NCBI GenBank assembly: GCA_016630955.3
Contig: CM049987.1
Coordinates: 372,001-436,000, forward strand
DNA: 64,000 nt
Direction: 5' to 3'
Source of the DNA: Didymella arachidicola
Taxonomy: Eukaryota; Ascomycota; Dothideomycetes; Pleosporales; Didymellaceae
In this document: positions 53,762-64,000 of the stretch, in pieces
Position numbering within the stretch: position 1 is the first letter of the stretch
How the letters are laid out: every line of letters begins with the position of its first letter
Notes under the pieces: generated by a model
Seen by the model: only the letters and a program-made list of their open reading frames with translations
Told to the model about the DNA's origin: nothing
Database searches by the model: none
Made by a program: the position numbers and the translations under genes

Positions 53762-55814
53762 AAGCGCGGCGCAGCTAAGCCGCTCTGAGTAAGAAGTGTG
53801 GAATGTGAAGCGTGTAGGCGTCTAAATGCTGGTATGCTGCATGTAAAGGTATCAAAAATAGTATGCCATGGGAAACGGTGTGTTGGATTGCTGCAGCCGC
53901 TCCGGCTGTTTAGCCTGTTCAGAGAATAGTCCTGCTGTCAAAACAAGGGCCTTTGCTGATTGGAAGCTTCTCGTAATGCTCAGTGCAAGATGAAACCGAT
54001 GCTCATGCGCGGATGCGTGCCTGCGGCGAGGCTGACTGGGGCTGATGCAGGCGCAGGCTCAGAAGGACCGACAACTTGATCACGTCCAACAAAAGTAAGC
54101 GTAAATATGCAGCCGGTCAGGACAGTCGATGCAGATTTGCTTTGAAGTTGGTAGTCGTGATGTGCTTGCTTCGTATTGGTCCAATTAGCGCCAGTTGGTG
54201 ATGTTCGCGAGGTGTGGTGAGGATCTAGCCTGAGCGCTTAATGACGGCATCCGAATCGCTGATAGAGGTACCACTTGAAACACAGTGCCTGATGGGGTCC
54301 AAAATGCGTTGTATGTTGCTGTCCAAAAGTCGAGGTGAGAAAAGGTACAAAAGTTGCGGTCGAGGCTGAGATGTATCTGTCAAGATGGATGGGAGCCAAA
54401 CATGGCAGGACCTAGCGAACGGCAGCCATGGTGGCTTCTATGTTAGCGAGTGGATGGCAAGAACAAACTTGCAGCAGTTGCAAGGTTCAGATAGGACCAC
54501 TGACGAGACACGCCAGCGTGCACGCCCTCAATCAAGCTTCTGTCGCAATAAGCTATCGCTGGCGACGAACGTCGGCGGGTGGGGAAATCGTTTGATATCC
54601 CTCATTTCCAGAGCCATTGGCCCATAGAATGCGTTGCCATGACATAAGGAACACCTCCAACCAGGTATCGTGGGTTCCGAGGTGGAATGAACCATGGTCT
54701 CGCGTCCAGGCTCGCCGTCAGCCGCACGTCAAGATCAGCGTGGTGTTGCTCGTACATCGTTCCTGAATATCTCGTAGGACCAAATCAGCCAGGGTGGTTA
54801 CCTTGCCGGGAACTGAGCAGATCTCATCTGGTGACATCTCCTACCGTCGTTGGACAGCAACGAGCCCAGCAATTCGACTTCGCGCGCGTTACTAGTGGCG
54901 CTTGCCCAATAAGGCACGGTTCAGGAGTGGGATCCACTCACATCAGCAGAGCCATCCATGAGGGGCCTAGCATCCCGCCGACCATGCAATTTGACGAGCT
55001 CTAGCTGCTGTGGTGCCTTTGTTCGTGCACGACCAAGATTTGGCATCTTTCGATAAACGAGCAAGGAAACGTGGTCTCGTAAAGCACGCAACTCTGCGGA
55101 GGGACACGAACAACGTTCACGGACTGCCGGTGAACAGCTGAAACTCACGGCCTCCACTCCGACGCAGGTAGATTAAGGCTTACATAGCGCTAGAGTTCAG
55201 CAGCTCCCGAAGCGCTGAAGGCGGCACAGCAGAGATCCAGTGCGCTATCAACCGCTGTCAACCAATGTCAAATTCTGATCAGTCAGAGCGCTTTGCGAGA
55301 CAATACTGCCATGGTTGTGATTTGCTGTAACTTGGAACGAGCGTTCGTTACGCATCGATGACGGTGGCGCATTGATCGAAGAGCTGCCGCATGCCGGGTA
55401 GCAATCGCTGGTCCTCGGATTCCCACGCCCATGCAGTGGAGATCCCAACCTCGTTTGATCTCCACCGGGTTGTAGTCTCGGATGCCGGCTCTAGGGCGAA
55501 GCAAGGTTTATCGGCGTTTTCAGTAAATCCAGAAGACGGGACATCGTCAACCTCGGACGAACGTCTTGCAAAGTTCGGCAGAAGGTTGGTTGAGGCTGGT
55601 GACACCCGTTACGGGAACAAGCATATTCACCATCTCCTGCAGGGTCAGCGGGGAGGCAACAGGTGACACACCACAGAATTGATCAGCAGGTTGTGCGATG
55701 ACATGCATGCCCCAGTCAAAGCAAAGTGAAGGTTGCACAGCAGTCAAGAAGTGGTTGCAAGAGTACATAATTCATTCACATACGCTGTTGACGTGGCAAA
55801 CGAATCTGCCTTGC
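53762..55814. other. Two-kilobase gene-free stretch
   Basis: Promoter of the CBM-like gene and 3' flank of the GH125 gene. Short frames at 54385-54627, 54687-55004 and 55348-55666 have no domains, starts or splice support. I see no repeat or mobile element. Confidence 0.55.
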
Positions 55815-57356
55815 TCACTGGAAGCTAGTTTCCAAGATTCCTGGTTTCCGATCCTCCAAGTCGAGGATCATTTGTCCAAATAGGCCATTGGCCCATGAGA
55901 ACCATTGCCTTGTCCAGTCACTCTGATTAAAGCTGTTGATGCTCTCGTGTATCAAGCCAAGTCTATCAGTACTACTTACAATCTGCCTGAGCTCGTTTGT
56001 GATCTCGTCGTCGTTGTCACTTGTCAAAATGCGGACGATAGATGCCATTGGCCATGCCATGCCTGGGCCTTGGTGCGGTCCGCCAATGGCGCTGATGACC
56101 GGTCCACGCATATAGTACGGGTTGGTGGCGCTCAAGGCGAGGTTTCTGGTGTTTGTGTAGGTTTGCTCATCGATACGATATCCAACAAAGGGTGCAGAGA
56201 GCAGTCCAGGAATGTTGGCATCATCCATGATGGCAGTCGAGCCAAAGCCATCGACTTCGAAGGCATAGACCTTTCCGAAGGTGGGATTGTTGACCGTGCC
56301 GTGGATCTCGATAGCGTCGCGAAGTGAGTTTGACAAATCCGACATTTGTTGGGCGAGTGAGGCGGAGTTGCTCGTGCTGAGCCTTCCCATGATCTCAGAC
56401 GTAGTGTTCAGATAGGCACTGAACATCATATTCGCCGGTATGTACAGTTGAAAAATCGTAGCGTCGTCGCTGGGCCGAAACCCGCTTCTGATGAGACCAG
56501 TGCCATTAGCAACAGGGTTGCCAATGCCATCGTTAGAAAAAGTCTCAGTTGCACGTGTCGTCAAACGTGTGAAAGTATAAGGGCTCTCCAAGACTTCGCC
56601 ATCAGCACCATATGTAGGCTGCATCATATCGTGCGCTACTTTCAGGACAGCCTCGATAGCTTGGATCCATTTGAATTTCCCAAAGAACTCAAAGTCGCCT
56701 GTCGCCTTGTAGTAGTCGGTCGAAATCTGCAGAAATGCTCCCAGAGAGTCAAGCTCGTATTTGCACTCGAATACTGATTGGTTGGAGTAAGTTGGGAAGA
56801 CTGTGTCCTCACTCGCTGCATCGTTCAAAGCGACCTCAATACCACTTTCCACAGGCGGTTGGAAGGAATTGCAGTAAGGTGAGATTAGGAGGTAACGAGC
56901 CTGGAGGTTGATCACGCCGCGGTAGAGACTGGCGATGGAGTTTGGATCACTGCTAGCGTTCAGAAGTGGCAGATAGCTTTGCATTTGGTTCGACGAGTCT
57001 CGGAGCCACATCGCGTTGATATCGCCCGTGATAACGAATGTAAGCTCCTCCTCTGCATTGTCCGCCGCAGTACCTTTCCAACGGACGGCTGTATCGAGCG
57101 TGTTGGGATACGCATTCTGGAACAGTCGGTACAGATCAGGATCTTTTATGACCGTCTCGAAACGTGTGATTGTGTCTTCCAGTCCCTGGCTCTTGAAAGT
57201 TCGACATTCCTCTGCGGGACGCTGATATGCCAGCTGATGTTTTCCAGAGCTCAAGGGTTGGTGGATCTCTTTGGCGTAGTCGATATATTCTGGACATTGT
57301 GCTGAGATCAAAGCAGGCAGGAGGCAAGCAGCCCTGAGCACGTCGAACGGCCGCAT
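55815..57356 (-). CDS. Secreted GH125 exo-alpha-1,6-mannosidase
   Basis: 513 residues from ATG 57356, no intron. The frame is open 47 codons further, but ATG 57356 starts a clean signal peptide (MRPFDVLRAACLLPALISAQ) and earlier sequence looks non-conserved. Glycoside hydrolase family 125 removes terminal alpha-1,6-mannose from N-glycans or mannan. Family blocks: RPAEECRTFKSQGLED, FVITGDINAMWLRDSSNQMQ (the invariant WLRDS), SVFECKYELDSLGAFLQIST, SGFRPSDDATIFQLYIPANM, YAFEVDGFGSTAIMDDANIP, PYYMRGPVISAIGGPHQGPG and HESINSFNQSDWTRQWFSWA. Several NxS/T sites suit a secreted protein. Likely acts on cell-wall or host/plant glycans outside the cell. Confidence 0.94.
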   Translation of the reverse strand: MRPFDVLRAACLLPALISAQCPEYIDYAKEIHQPLSSGKHQLAYQRPAEECRTFKSQGLEDTITRFETVIKDPDLYRLFQNAYPNTLDTAVRWKGTAADNAEEELTFVITGDINAMWLRDSSNQMQSYLPLLNASSDPNSIASLYRGVINLQARYLLISPYCNSFQPPVESGIEVALNDAASEDTVFPTYSNQSVFECKYELDSLGAFLQISTDYYKATGDFEFFGKFKWIQAIEAVLKVAHDMMQPTYGADGEVLESPYTFTRLTTRATETFSNDGIGNPVANGTGLIRSGFRPSDDATIFQLYIPANMMFSAYLNTTSEIMGRLSTSNSASLAQQMSDLSNSLRDAIEIHGTVNNPTFGKVYAFEVDGFGSTAIMDDANIPGLLSAPFVGYRIDEQTYTNTRNLALSATNPYYMRGPVISAIGGPHQGPGMAWPMASIVRILTSDNDDEITNELRQIVSSTDRLGLIHESINSFNQSDWTRQWFSWANGLFGQMILDLEDRKPGILETSFQ

Positions 57357-58761
57357 TGCGAATCTGGTGATGAGCGAGACAAGGTACAAGACTAGATCCT
57401 GCAGCACCAGAGAGACACGGTACTCAAGCTCCATTATGTACGTCCACCTACGGCGCACGAGGTAGTCCAAAATTGAGTGTTCGACGTCGATCCGCAATTC
57501 ACGTTGTTCTACCCCGCGGTTGATCCATGAAAGAAGACCTGCCGGATGTAACGTAACAACTGATGAAGCTATTCGGCAATAGACTACCGTCAGTCGACGT
57601 CATTTGGCTCGTCGATGTGTAAAAGTTGTCAGCAGGGACGGAGCCAGGCATGGAAAGGCAATCAAAAGGGGAAGGTGCTAGTCTTCACGCCAGCCTGCTA
57701 TAGGCTGCATGGGGCTGCACAGTGCACTCATCACCTCGAGGGAAGATGGACTGTCAAATGATCGAGCAACGGAGGTGTGGGTCGCGACACGGAACAGCGT
57801 CAGTGGGATTGCGGGGTGGCTGCAGGTCTCTTTTGGCTTCGGCCTACGGCAGTCCGACGATGCCAAGTGTTGGCGAGGACACCCACTTTCTTGATTCCGT
57901 AAGTGATGGAGGAGGGAATATCAGCAGTGGCGTGGCTGTTGGACTGCTGGATTGTTGTGACACCAACAAGACAAGGCTGACGAGCTCCGAGCAAATGTGG
58001 TGCGCGCGCGCTCGGGCCGAATTCTCTCAAAGCTCAAAAGGCGGACTGACAGAACCACCACAGGAAACTTTCTGATGTCACGATTCCTCACGAAACCACT
58101 AGTGAAAGACTTCGATTCACTTATCATGAATTGCGTGGTGGCAGCTCGCCAATGGTCCCTAGACCGACAAATATTATCCTCCAAACACAAGCAAAGATAA
58201 AACTTATTGTGCAAGAGCAGAGACTCTTCTCCAAAGCCAAATCTATGGCGAGTGCAATGGCTACGCATGCCTAGCTAAGGATTCGAATTCTTATGCTTTT
58301 GAGTGGACCACCTGACTGGTACTGCGGACCGGGAACGGGGACGTCGACAGCGCCTCGACTTCTGCTTTACCGTGCCTCATAGACTTACTCTTTAGCGAAC
58401 ATGTCTGAGCACTGGCTGTCGTTTGATCAGCTACAGTAGTGACTGATATTTTTGAGATCTGCCGGCTTCTGTGTTGCGGATCGCTCCGACTGCATTGTTC
58501 GTAAACACCAGACTTCGTCACTGCACAATACCAGACCTTTTCACCCGTACGTCCTGGGATATCCGGCGCCAATGTCATGTTTTCTCGATTGGATGTAGTG
58601 TATGAACAACGCTCGAGTCTTGGAAGAATAAGACAAGTTCCAGTTCTTGTCTGAGTAAACATGTAGCAACGAAGACCGACAGACGTACTCAACCGACTCA
58701 GAAAGAACGCTCGAAGCGACAGGAGACATCTGAAGCAGTAGACTCAAATTCTTATGCAATT
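57357..58761. other. Divergent intergenic region
   Basis: Promoters of GH125 and the coiled-coil gene. Short overlapping frames on both strands show nothing recognisable. Confidence 0.55.
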
Positions 58762-60123
58762 ATGGCTGGCCGCGGCGAATACCAGAAACAGCTGGCTGTC
58801 CTCTGGACTACAGCAAAAGTAAACAACCTGAAATTCACGGACATTGTGCCCGAGGGTATGGAAGAGGAGTTTTCGCAAATGAAGGAACTACAGGAAGCTC
58901 GAGACGTGGTCAAAGTCCTCCAAGAGCGCGGGCATCAATTGCAGGCAGCAAAAGATGCTTTGATCAAGGACTTGGACAAGAAGCAAGCGGAGATTGACAA
59001 TCTTCCAGCCGAATATCAGTCTGCAAGGATTGACTTGCGGCAAGCTCAGCGTCAGATTGATAACAACAATGATACGATCAATGATCTTAGTAATCGCGTC
59101 GAGCGCTACCGAGCCCAAGCCAAAGACGTTCTGGTCAACAAGCTGGCCGATGCGGCCGCTGCCGAGAAGCTCGAGAACTTGCAAATGAAGGCACAGTATC
59201 AGGAAACTGTCATCGAAAGACTTAGGGATGATAATCATAAGTCTAAAGCGCTGTTCGAACAATACCGCGAGACCGATCGAAAGGCGCTGAAGCATAAAGA
59301 TAATTTGCTGGCGAAGAAAGACTCGGAACTGGCAGAGAAAACGAAGCGGCTGGCTGATAAAGATGCCGAGTTGCTAGAGACTGTCCATATCCTGGCAGAA
59401 AAGGACACTGAACTCGAGCATCTAGAAGATTTGCTCGCCGGTTTGCGCGATCAGATGCGGAAGTCGAATGACCATACTATCACTGTAGAGGACGACAACG
59501 GCGTGGAGCCGCTGATCGATTCAGCGAACGATGATTTGCTTGCTACGCAGGCAGAGAATATTGATCTGCTGCAGCGCAACCTGCGTTTGGCCGAAGATAA
59601 TCGCGCCCTGGAGGAACAGCATATTCACATGAAGACACAACTCCAAGAGACTCTTGCTTCGCACGAGTCTTCGGATCGTGCCTTTGCTGCCGTTGTTTCT
59701 GAGACCAAGACCCTATTCCGTTTCTACCAGGCTTCTTCTCAGGTGATTAGCTCGTTCGCTGACTTCTTCGCAGCAGATAGAGCCACCGTTGACTCATTTT
59801 CCAACATCGAGGAACAGCTCGATTCAGCGCAGGATGCCCTTAATGGCTACTTCCAAGTCAAAGACGTCATTCGAGTCGTTCCTGATTCGCCCGACATTGG
59901 TGACACGGAACAAGTCGTACTATGCAAAGAGCTGGATTCTCTCGCCGCGACGGCCTCTGACTCTGCGAGCAACCTCGAAACTCTCCACGTCGTCTTATGG
60001 TCATTTCTCAGCCACCTGGCCCAAGACCCCAAGATGATGGCCGATCTGAATGGCGCGTTGTGCGACGAGGAACGGCGCCGTATGGATCTTACTGACAAGC
60101 AGATCGCAGCTGATCAAGACTGA
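58762..60123 (+). CDS. Long coiled-coil protein
   Basis: 453 residues from ATG 58762, no intron. After a short N-terminal part (MAGRGEYQKQLAVLWTTAKV) residues about 35-310 are nearly continuous heptad coiled coil, rich in Lys, Glu, Asp, Leu and Gln, with internal near-repeats of the type LAxKDxELxE (LLAKKDSELAEKTKRLADKD, AELLETVHILAEKDTELEHL). A C-terminal region of about 130 residues is helical but less charged (TLFRFYQASSQVISSFADFF; LETLHVVLWSFLSHLAQDPK). No motor, kinase or membrane segment is visible. It could be a structural or tethering protein. I do not recognise the family. Confidence 0.75.
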   Translation: MAGRGEYQKQLAVLWTTAKVNNLKFTDIVPEGMEEEFSQMKELQEARDVVKVLQERGHQLQAAKDALIKDLDKKQAEIDNLPAEYQSARIDLRQAQRQIDNNNDTINDLSNRVERYRAQAKDVLVNKLADAAAAEKLENLQMKAQYQETVIERLRDDNHKSKALFEQYRETDRKALKHKDNLLAKKDSELAEKTKRLADKDAELLETVHILAEKDTELEHLEDLLAGLRDQMRKSNDHTITVEDDNGVEPLIDSANDDLLATQAENIDLLQRNLRLAEDNRALEEQHIHMKTQLQETLASHESSDRAFAAVVSETKTLFRFYQASSQVISSFADFFAADRATVDSFSNIEEQLDSAQDALNGYFQVKDVIRVVPDSPDIGDTEQVVLCKELDSLAATASDSASNLETLHVVLWSFLSHLAQDPKMMADLNGALCDEERRRMDLTDKQIAADQD

Positions 60124-62100
60124 TGGATGGAACGAAGTAGTTTTGTGCTCGTATGCCCAAACACTTGGGGGAAATCTAAAATGAAGCATTGGTTAGGACA
60201 CTTCCTTGGGTGTTGGCGTTCATATAAGCTGAGATATGAGGGATGATAGCTTTGAATATCAGATAAGAATGAAGGACTGTATTGCGCAGTATGAGCAGAA
60301 ACGAAAACTGTTCCCACGCCCCATGATGAGCTCTCAAGTATTGGCAATTTTGAGGTCCAGACCGCCAGTCTTGTTGAGAAGCGCAGGAGCCGGAAGTTCA
60401 GCAAGATACGCCCAGCGCAAAGATTGGTCTCGCGTGTCTAGTACTCATGCTCGCACCTGCATATCCCAATACTACAGAGTCGCTGCGTAGGCCAAGAAGT
60501 AGGAGTGTTTTCTGTCCTTACCATTCGCTTCAGTAGAGGTGACCATCTCGATGACTCTAATGAAGTTAGTATTCACCCCTGACCCTCCCTAAGTCGGTTC
60601 ATCATAACGGAAACGACAGCGTGTAGTCGTCCAGTCCGCGCAGCATGTCCAAACTAACCAGCGCCTACAGACACCCCCCGCAGATGAGCCGTCACCCAGC
60701 ACTCCTTACTTTCTGGATTTACCCTTGTCTCTTCAACTGAAAGCGATGTGACGATTTTGGCTGGCAAATGAGTGCTACTTTTAATGCTATCTTCACCTAA
60801 GCTCTATCTTCCAAAATCGTGGCTCTTATGCTGCTTACGGCTTACCTGCATCTGGAACCTGCAGCTTAAGATTAAAGCCTTTAGTCCCTCGTATCTGAAT
60901 CATCGCTCTCATCCTCAAACACTACCTGCTGCTCCTTAGAACAGCCTTTCTACTTCGTCGGCTTTCGCTTTCCTATTGTTAAGCATACCCTATATGAAAA
61001 CGTGGCTCACAGAACGGCGGTTTTGGCGTAGTGAGTCGCCCATTCTCCATAATCTCTCTTTTTCATAGTGATCATTCCTTAGTCCGTAGGAGAATAGGAG
61101 AAGGAAGGTACGGCTGGTATAGCATCCATCAAAACTTGATCGGAGGTAATGACAGGTGAGCAGCTTCCTGATGTAGTCATCATTTCAGGAAAAGACTGGT
61201 AAGCGACAGACCTCCATCTGGGTTCTGCTCAAGTGTCAAATGTATCATCTAGTAACATCCGCAGTTTGTTCCTGGTATCCAGCCTCCATTCCTATCGTTA
61301 TGAAGGTTACCTTCATAACCACCAAGGGGTTGGTCTTGAGAAGTTATATGGGAAGCCGACATACCAGGCCCAGTGTAACTTCATGTCACACTAACTACCT
61401 AGATCATCGCGATCATAGACATGATAGACAGCTCCGTTCCTATCTCATTTTGGAAGCGGCTCCGCTCGAAATAGATCTCTGTACTTTTCGCCTACGTCAG
61501 GAGTTTCATTCTGGGCCTCAAAATCGTCACCCGGCCTCGGTACTTCCCTAATTGACTCCTTTTGTGCATCGCATTGGTCCTCCTGGGTCCCTGAATTCAC
61601 ACAGGGTACTACTTTAACTATCGTGGTATCAGCCATGGATACTTGAATTCCACAACCTCGAGTTGGCTGCCGTCATCCTCTCTCGATATTGCAGCCGAGG
61701 TCACTCAAGTATTCTACGAGAGTGAGGATCTTGCAGTAGACTGCACCAGGTTCCGCAACTTCCTTGGCAACAGCCCATTTCGCACCAAGTGTTGCGCCGA
61801 CAGACATACCCGGGGATATGGCGTGACTGTATCCAGATGATTGTACCGAAGATGGGTAAGAATGGTACAAAAATTTGAAGCGTCGCATGGAGGGGGGGGG
61901 GGGCGCCGGCTTGACTTTGTGGTAAGGGCATGAAGAGGTTGAGATGGGCAAGTAAGACTGCAGACAACTCTTCATAAAACTGAAAAGTTCCAGCTCTCAG
62001 TTCGAACATTTGTAGGCAGACGACACAGGCAGACGTGGTTGGTGTGAAGCCCTTTACAAATGCAAACCTGTAGAGCACCACGCGACAGAACGCGGTTGAG
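60124..62100. other. Gene-free stretch with decayed, stop-ridden sequence
   Basis: Between about 60540 and 61640 minus-strand translation gives short protein-like pieces separated by many stops (for example SHVFI, KEQQVVFEDESDDSDTRD, LPAKIVTSLSVEETRVNPES and MADTTIVKVVPCVNSGTQED), consistent with an old mobile element or dead gene. I cannot name the family. Minus-strand 61673-61850 holds another protein-like piece (GATLGAKWAVAKEVAEPGAV). A run of 12 G residues lies at 61892-61903. Confidence 0.4.
60540..61640 (-). pseudogene. Possible decayed mobile element or gene relic
   Basis: Pieces with biased, protein-like composition in changing minus-strand frames, punctuated by TAG/TAA/TGA. The acidic stretch FEDESDDSDTRD resembles tails of fungal DDE transposases, but no catalytic motif, terminal repeat or target duplication is visible. 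Low confidence. Confidence 0.25.
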
Positions 62101-62566
62101 ATGTCAGCATGTGATCTCAACAGCTACAACGGCTGTAATGTTCACAATTGGCAATATTGGCCGGATACAAAGAAGGAGCAGCTCGAACGCATGATGTATG
62201 CGGAGGAGACCGGAAGCGAGGTATTTAAGTACGTCATGATGCAACGAATGTGTCTCCTTACTTGTCAATCTTGCAAAAAGAATAGAGGTGAGTGTGAAGC
62301 CAGTGTGAGGGTATGGATAGGCTGAATGGCTATCTGTAGGGCTTATGCTCTGGCCGGGGAGTCTCATATTCCCTACTCAAGACCAAGAGATGGACCCTTT
62401 CTTCTTCGTCGACCCTCGTGATCATGATTATGCAGATCATGGAATACGAATATATAGAGATATCTGCTTTGCCGGCTTAGGTACTATGGAGCGCGTTCAC
62501 TATATTGCGGCCGACCCAAACATGTTTTACAATGAGCAGATGAAACATGTTTGTGATGGTGGGTGA
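62101..62566 (+). CDS. Small Cys-containing hypothetical protein, TGA-shortened
   Basis: Exons 62101-62287 and 62340-62566 across a 52-bp intron (donor GTGAGT, acceptor CTGTAG, phase 1) give 137 residues starting MSACDLNSYNGCNVHNWQYW. Cys residues cluster as C4, C12, then CLLTCQSC near the splice, and two more late (DICFAGLGTMERVHY; KHVC). There is no signal peptide from this ATG. The product after the intron reads LMLWPGSLIFPTQDQEMDPF and FFVDPRDHDYADHGIRIYRD, clearly protein-like. After the TGA (62564-62566) the same frame stays open for 62 more codons with equally protein-like sequence up to 62755. I do not recognise the family. Confidence 0.5.
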
Positions 62567-62757
62567 TACTCCTGGCAAGGGGACGTACTTCGAAGTCCGA
62601 ACGCTGCCAATCACCCACGTGTCGGCCCTTCTGGCTGCGATATCGCGCATACGGGTGCCATGTCGCACACAATCACAAAGGGCGTACGAGGTGACCCTTC
62701 GATTTGGGGTGTGAATGCTGTGACTTTCGGGGACGGCGGAACGGCAGCCGAGTGAGT

Positions 62758-63902
62758 TCTGCTAGCGCATGAAGGAGCTGTAGGATTTCGAGTCAGGCAT
62801 GACCGATGGAAACAACCGTCCGGGCCGAGATATAGTCTTCGGCATCGGGCGAAAAAGGGACGGAAGCCACACGGTGCCGCAACGTGGTGTACGAAACTTG
62901 ATGTTGGTGTTTGATGATGACGGAGGACGTTGTGATCCAGCCGTGCCTGAAGATCTTCGCCTAAGCGACGGGCCTTGCAAGCCATTCGCACGCGACCCAA
63001 GCGTACCAAGTTGGCGGCTTTCAGCCCGGGGTGACATGTTGCGTCCGCGCGTCGCAGAGTGGACGACGTAACTGACACTTATCGGACAGCACCTCGATCC
63101 CCCGGCGCCGCGTGCTTCTTCCTGATCACAAAGCCGCTGCGATTACCCAATCAGCCACTCACGGTGCGGGAATTGGGAAGGAACATCCTTGCAGCCCTAA
63201 CGCCCGTGAGCTCTCTGTCATCGTCCGAATCGAAGACGACGTCCAGAAGCCCAAGGAACGCATACCATACACCGCTGCGCTGACCGTGCGCGCAAAGAAA
63301 AAAAGAGCTATTACTATTGCCATATTGCTATTGCACCGGAGCCCAACGATGGAGGTGAGCGCCCACTGCATTCTTTTCCCTCTATTGCCCTACCCTGTTG
63401 CGTCATCTTTGAGATAACTTTCCTTCTGCTCGCACACTTGCTGTATCGACATACTATTGCGCCGTACAGTCCTTCTTTCCTTTATTCACAAATACACGCC
63501 TGTGCTTGCTCCTACCTCAGTCCTACCCTGCGGCGTTGCTATGCCTGGAGTTAGGCTCCTGTGCCATCACCAAGGGTGCTTGCCTACGCGTGTTACTCTT
63601 GTAGTACCATACGGCGAGCTCTGATTGCTCCATCATTCTGGCAATCTCTCATCTTCACCGCGACTTCTCCCTTCACAGTCCCTGCCTTGGTGGTTGGGCT
63701 GTTTACTGGTTTCAACGTCATTGTCATTATCTGCGGGCCGGAAGGGAAAGTTAGGAAGGGACCTGCACGCGACACCGCGGCATGCCAGACAGGTAAAAGG
63801 GAAGGAGAGACAACAACACTCACGCCCTGCTGCCTCTTTCACGTGCCATTTCGTCCTTCATTGTTGTTTTCAGCTTTATACCCTGTACTACTACCCTACA
63901 TC
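62758..63902. other. Intergenic leader of right-edge gene
   Basis: The plus frame 62799-63071 (ATG, 90 codons) is a weak gene candidate without recognisable features. From about 63400 to 63900 the plus strand is pyrimidine-rich with many CTT/TCC runs, typical of the promoter or leader of an expressed fungal gene. Confidence 0.5.
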
Positions 63903-64000
63903 ATGAATCGCCATTCGAGCCGGCAGGTGTCTGCATTCTCAGCGGAAGGTCTTGGGCAGATCTATGAGGATGAAGGAGTTCGACGGTCGTCGGTGCAATC
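63903..64000 (+). CDS. 5' end of an unidentified gene (runs off window)
   Basis: ATG 63903 opens a frame that stays open to the edge: MNRHSSRQVSAFSAEGLGQI, then YEDEGVRRSSVQ. It follows a long pyrimidine-rich leader and has an A at -3 (ATC before ATG is TAC-ATC-ATG). The Ser/Arg-rich start (RRSS) resembles kinase-regulated N-termini, but 32 codons are too few to name it. Confidence 0.5.
   Translation, partial: MNRHSSRQVSAFSAEGLGQIYEDEGVRRSSVQ

Overview
The window reads as nuclear DNA of a filamentous ascomycete (Pezizomycotina, most likely Dothideomycetes). Genes lie on both strands 0.3-3 kb apart, carry short (about 45-90 bp) GT-AG introns with CTNAC-like branch points, and include ascomycete families: fungal-rhodopsin membrane proteins, GH125 mannosidase, an allantoate-permease-type MFS pseudogene and a CBM-like domain protein. 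The class assignment is an inference from gene content. I checked every multi-exon model below for splice-site dinucleotides and reading-frame continuity by hand.

0-14 kb: 3' part of a secreted beta-lactamase-fold serine hydrolase (minus), a Cys-rich hypothetical gene, a clearly broken MFS transporter pseudogene, a small hydrophilic stress-type protein, a nitrilase, and a five-exon seven-helix fungal rhodopsin-family protein. A gene-poor stretch (10.3-14.4 kb) holds one weak gene and ends at an intron-containing tRNA gene, probably tRNA-Arg.

14.5-34 kb: adenosine kinase; a PHD-finger protein with a long disordered N-terminus; a single-pass membrane protein; a proline-rich AIM3-like protein; a fatty-acid elongase with a very long hydrophilic tail; APC10/DOC1; a second fungal rhodopsin-family gene; and a small SRPBCC (polyketide-cyclase-like) protein.

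35-51 kb: a small heat-shock protein with a large Gly/His-rich N-terminus and a promoter with 10-bp phased TTC elements; two small gene-like remnants interrupted by in-frame TGA codons; ribosomal protein uL2; APC4 (second anaphase-promoting-complex subunit in the window); a NIPA-type Mg2+ transporter; a 26-bp minisatellite; a highly acidic nuclear-type protein; and the delta subunit of COPI, whose start codon is an exon on its own.

51.7-64 kb: a protein with an AMPK-beta/CBM48-like N-terminal domain and long disordered tail; a secreted GH125 exo-alpha-1,6-mannosidase; a coiled-coil protein; a stop-ridden 1-kb stretch that looks like a decayed repeat; a short two-exon gene with another in-frame TGA; and the first codons of a gene running off the right edge.

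Most genes are housekeeping and independent of each other. I see no biosynthetic cluster, CRISPR, phage or plasmid feature. The best leads are the TGA-interrupted small genes, the elongase tail, the His/Gly-rich heat-shock protein and the CBM48-like protein.
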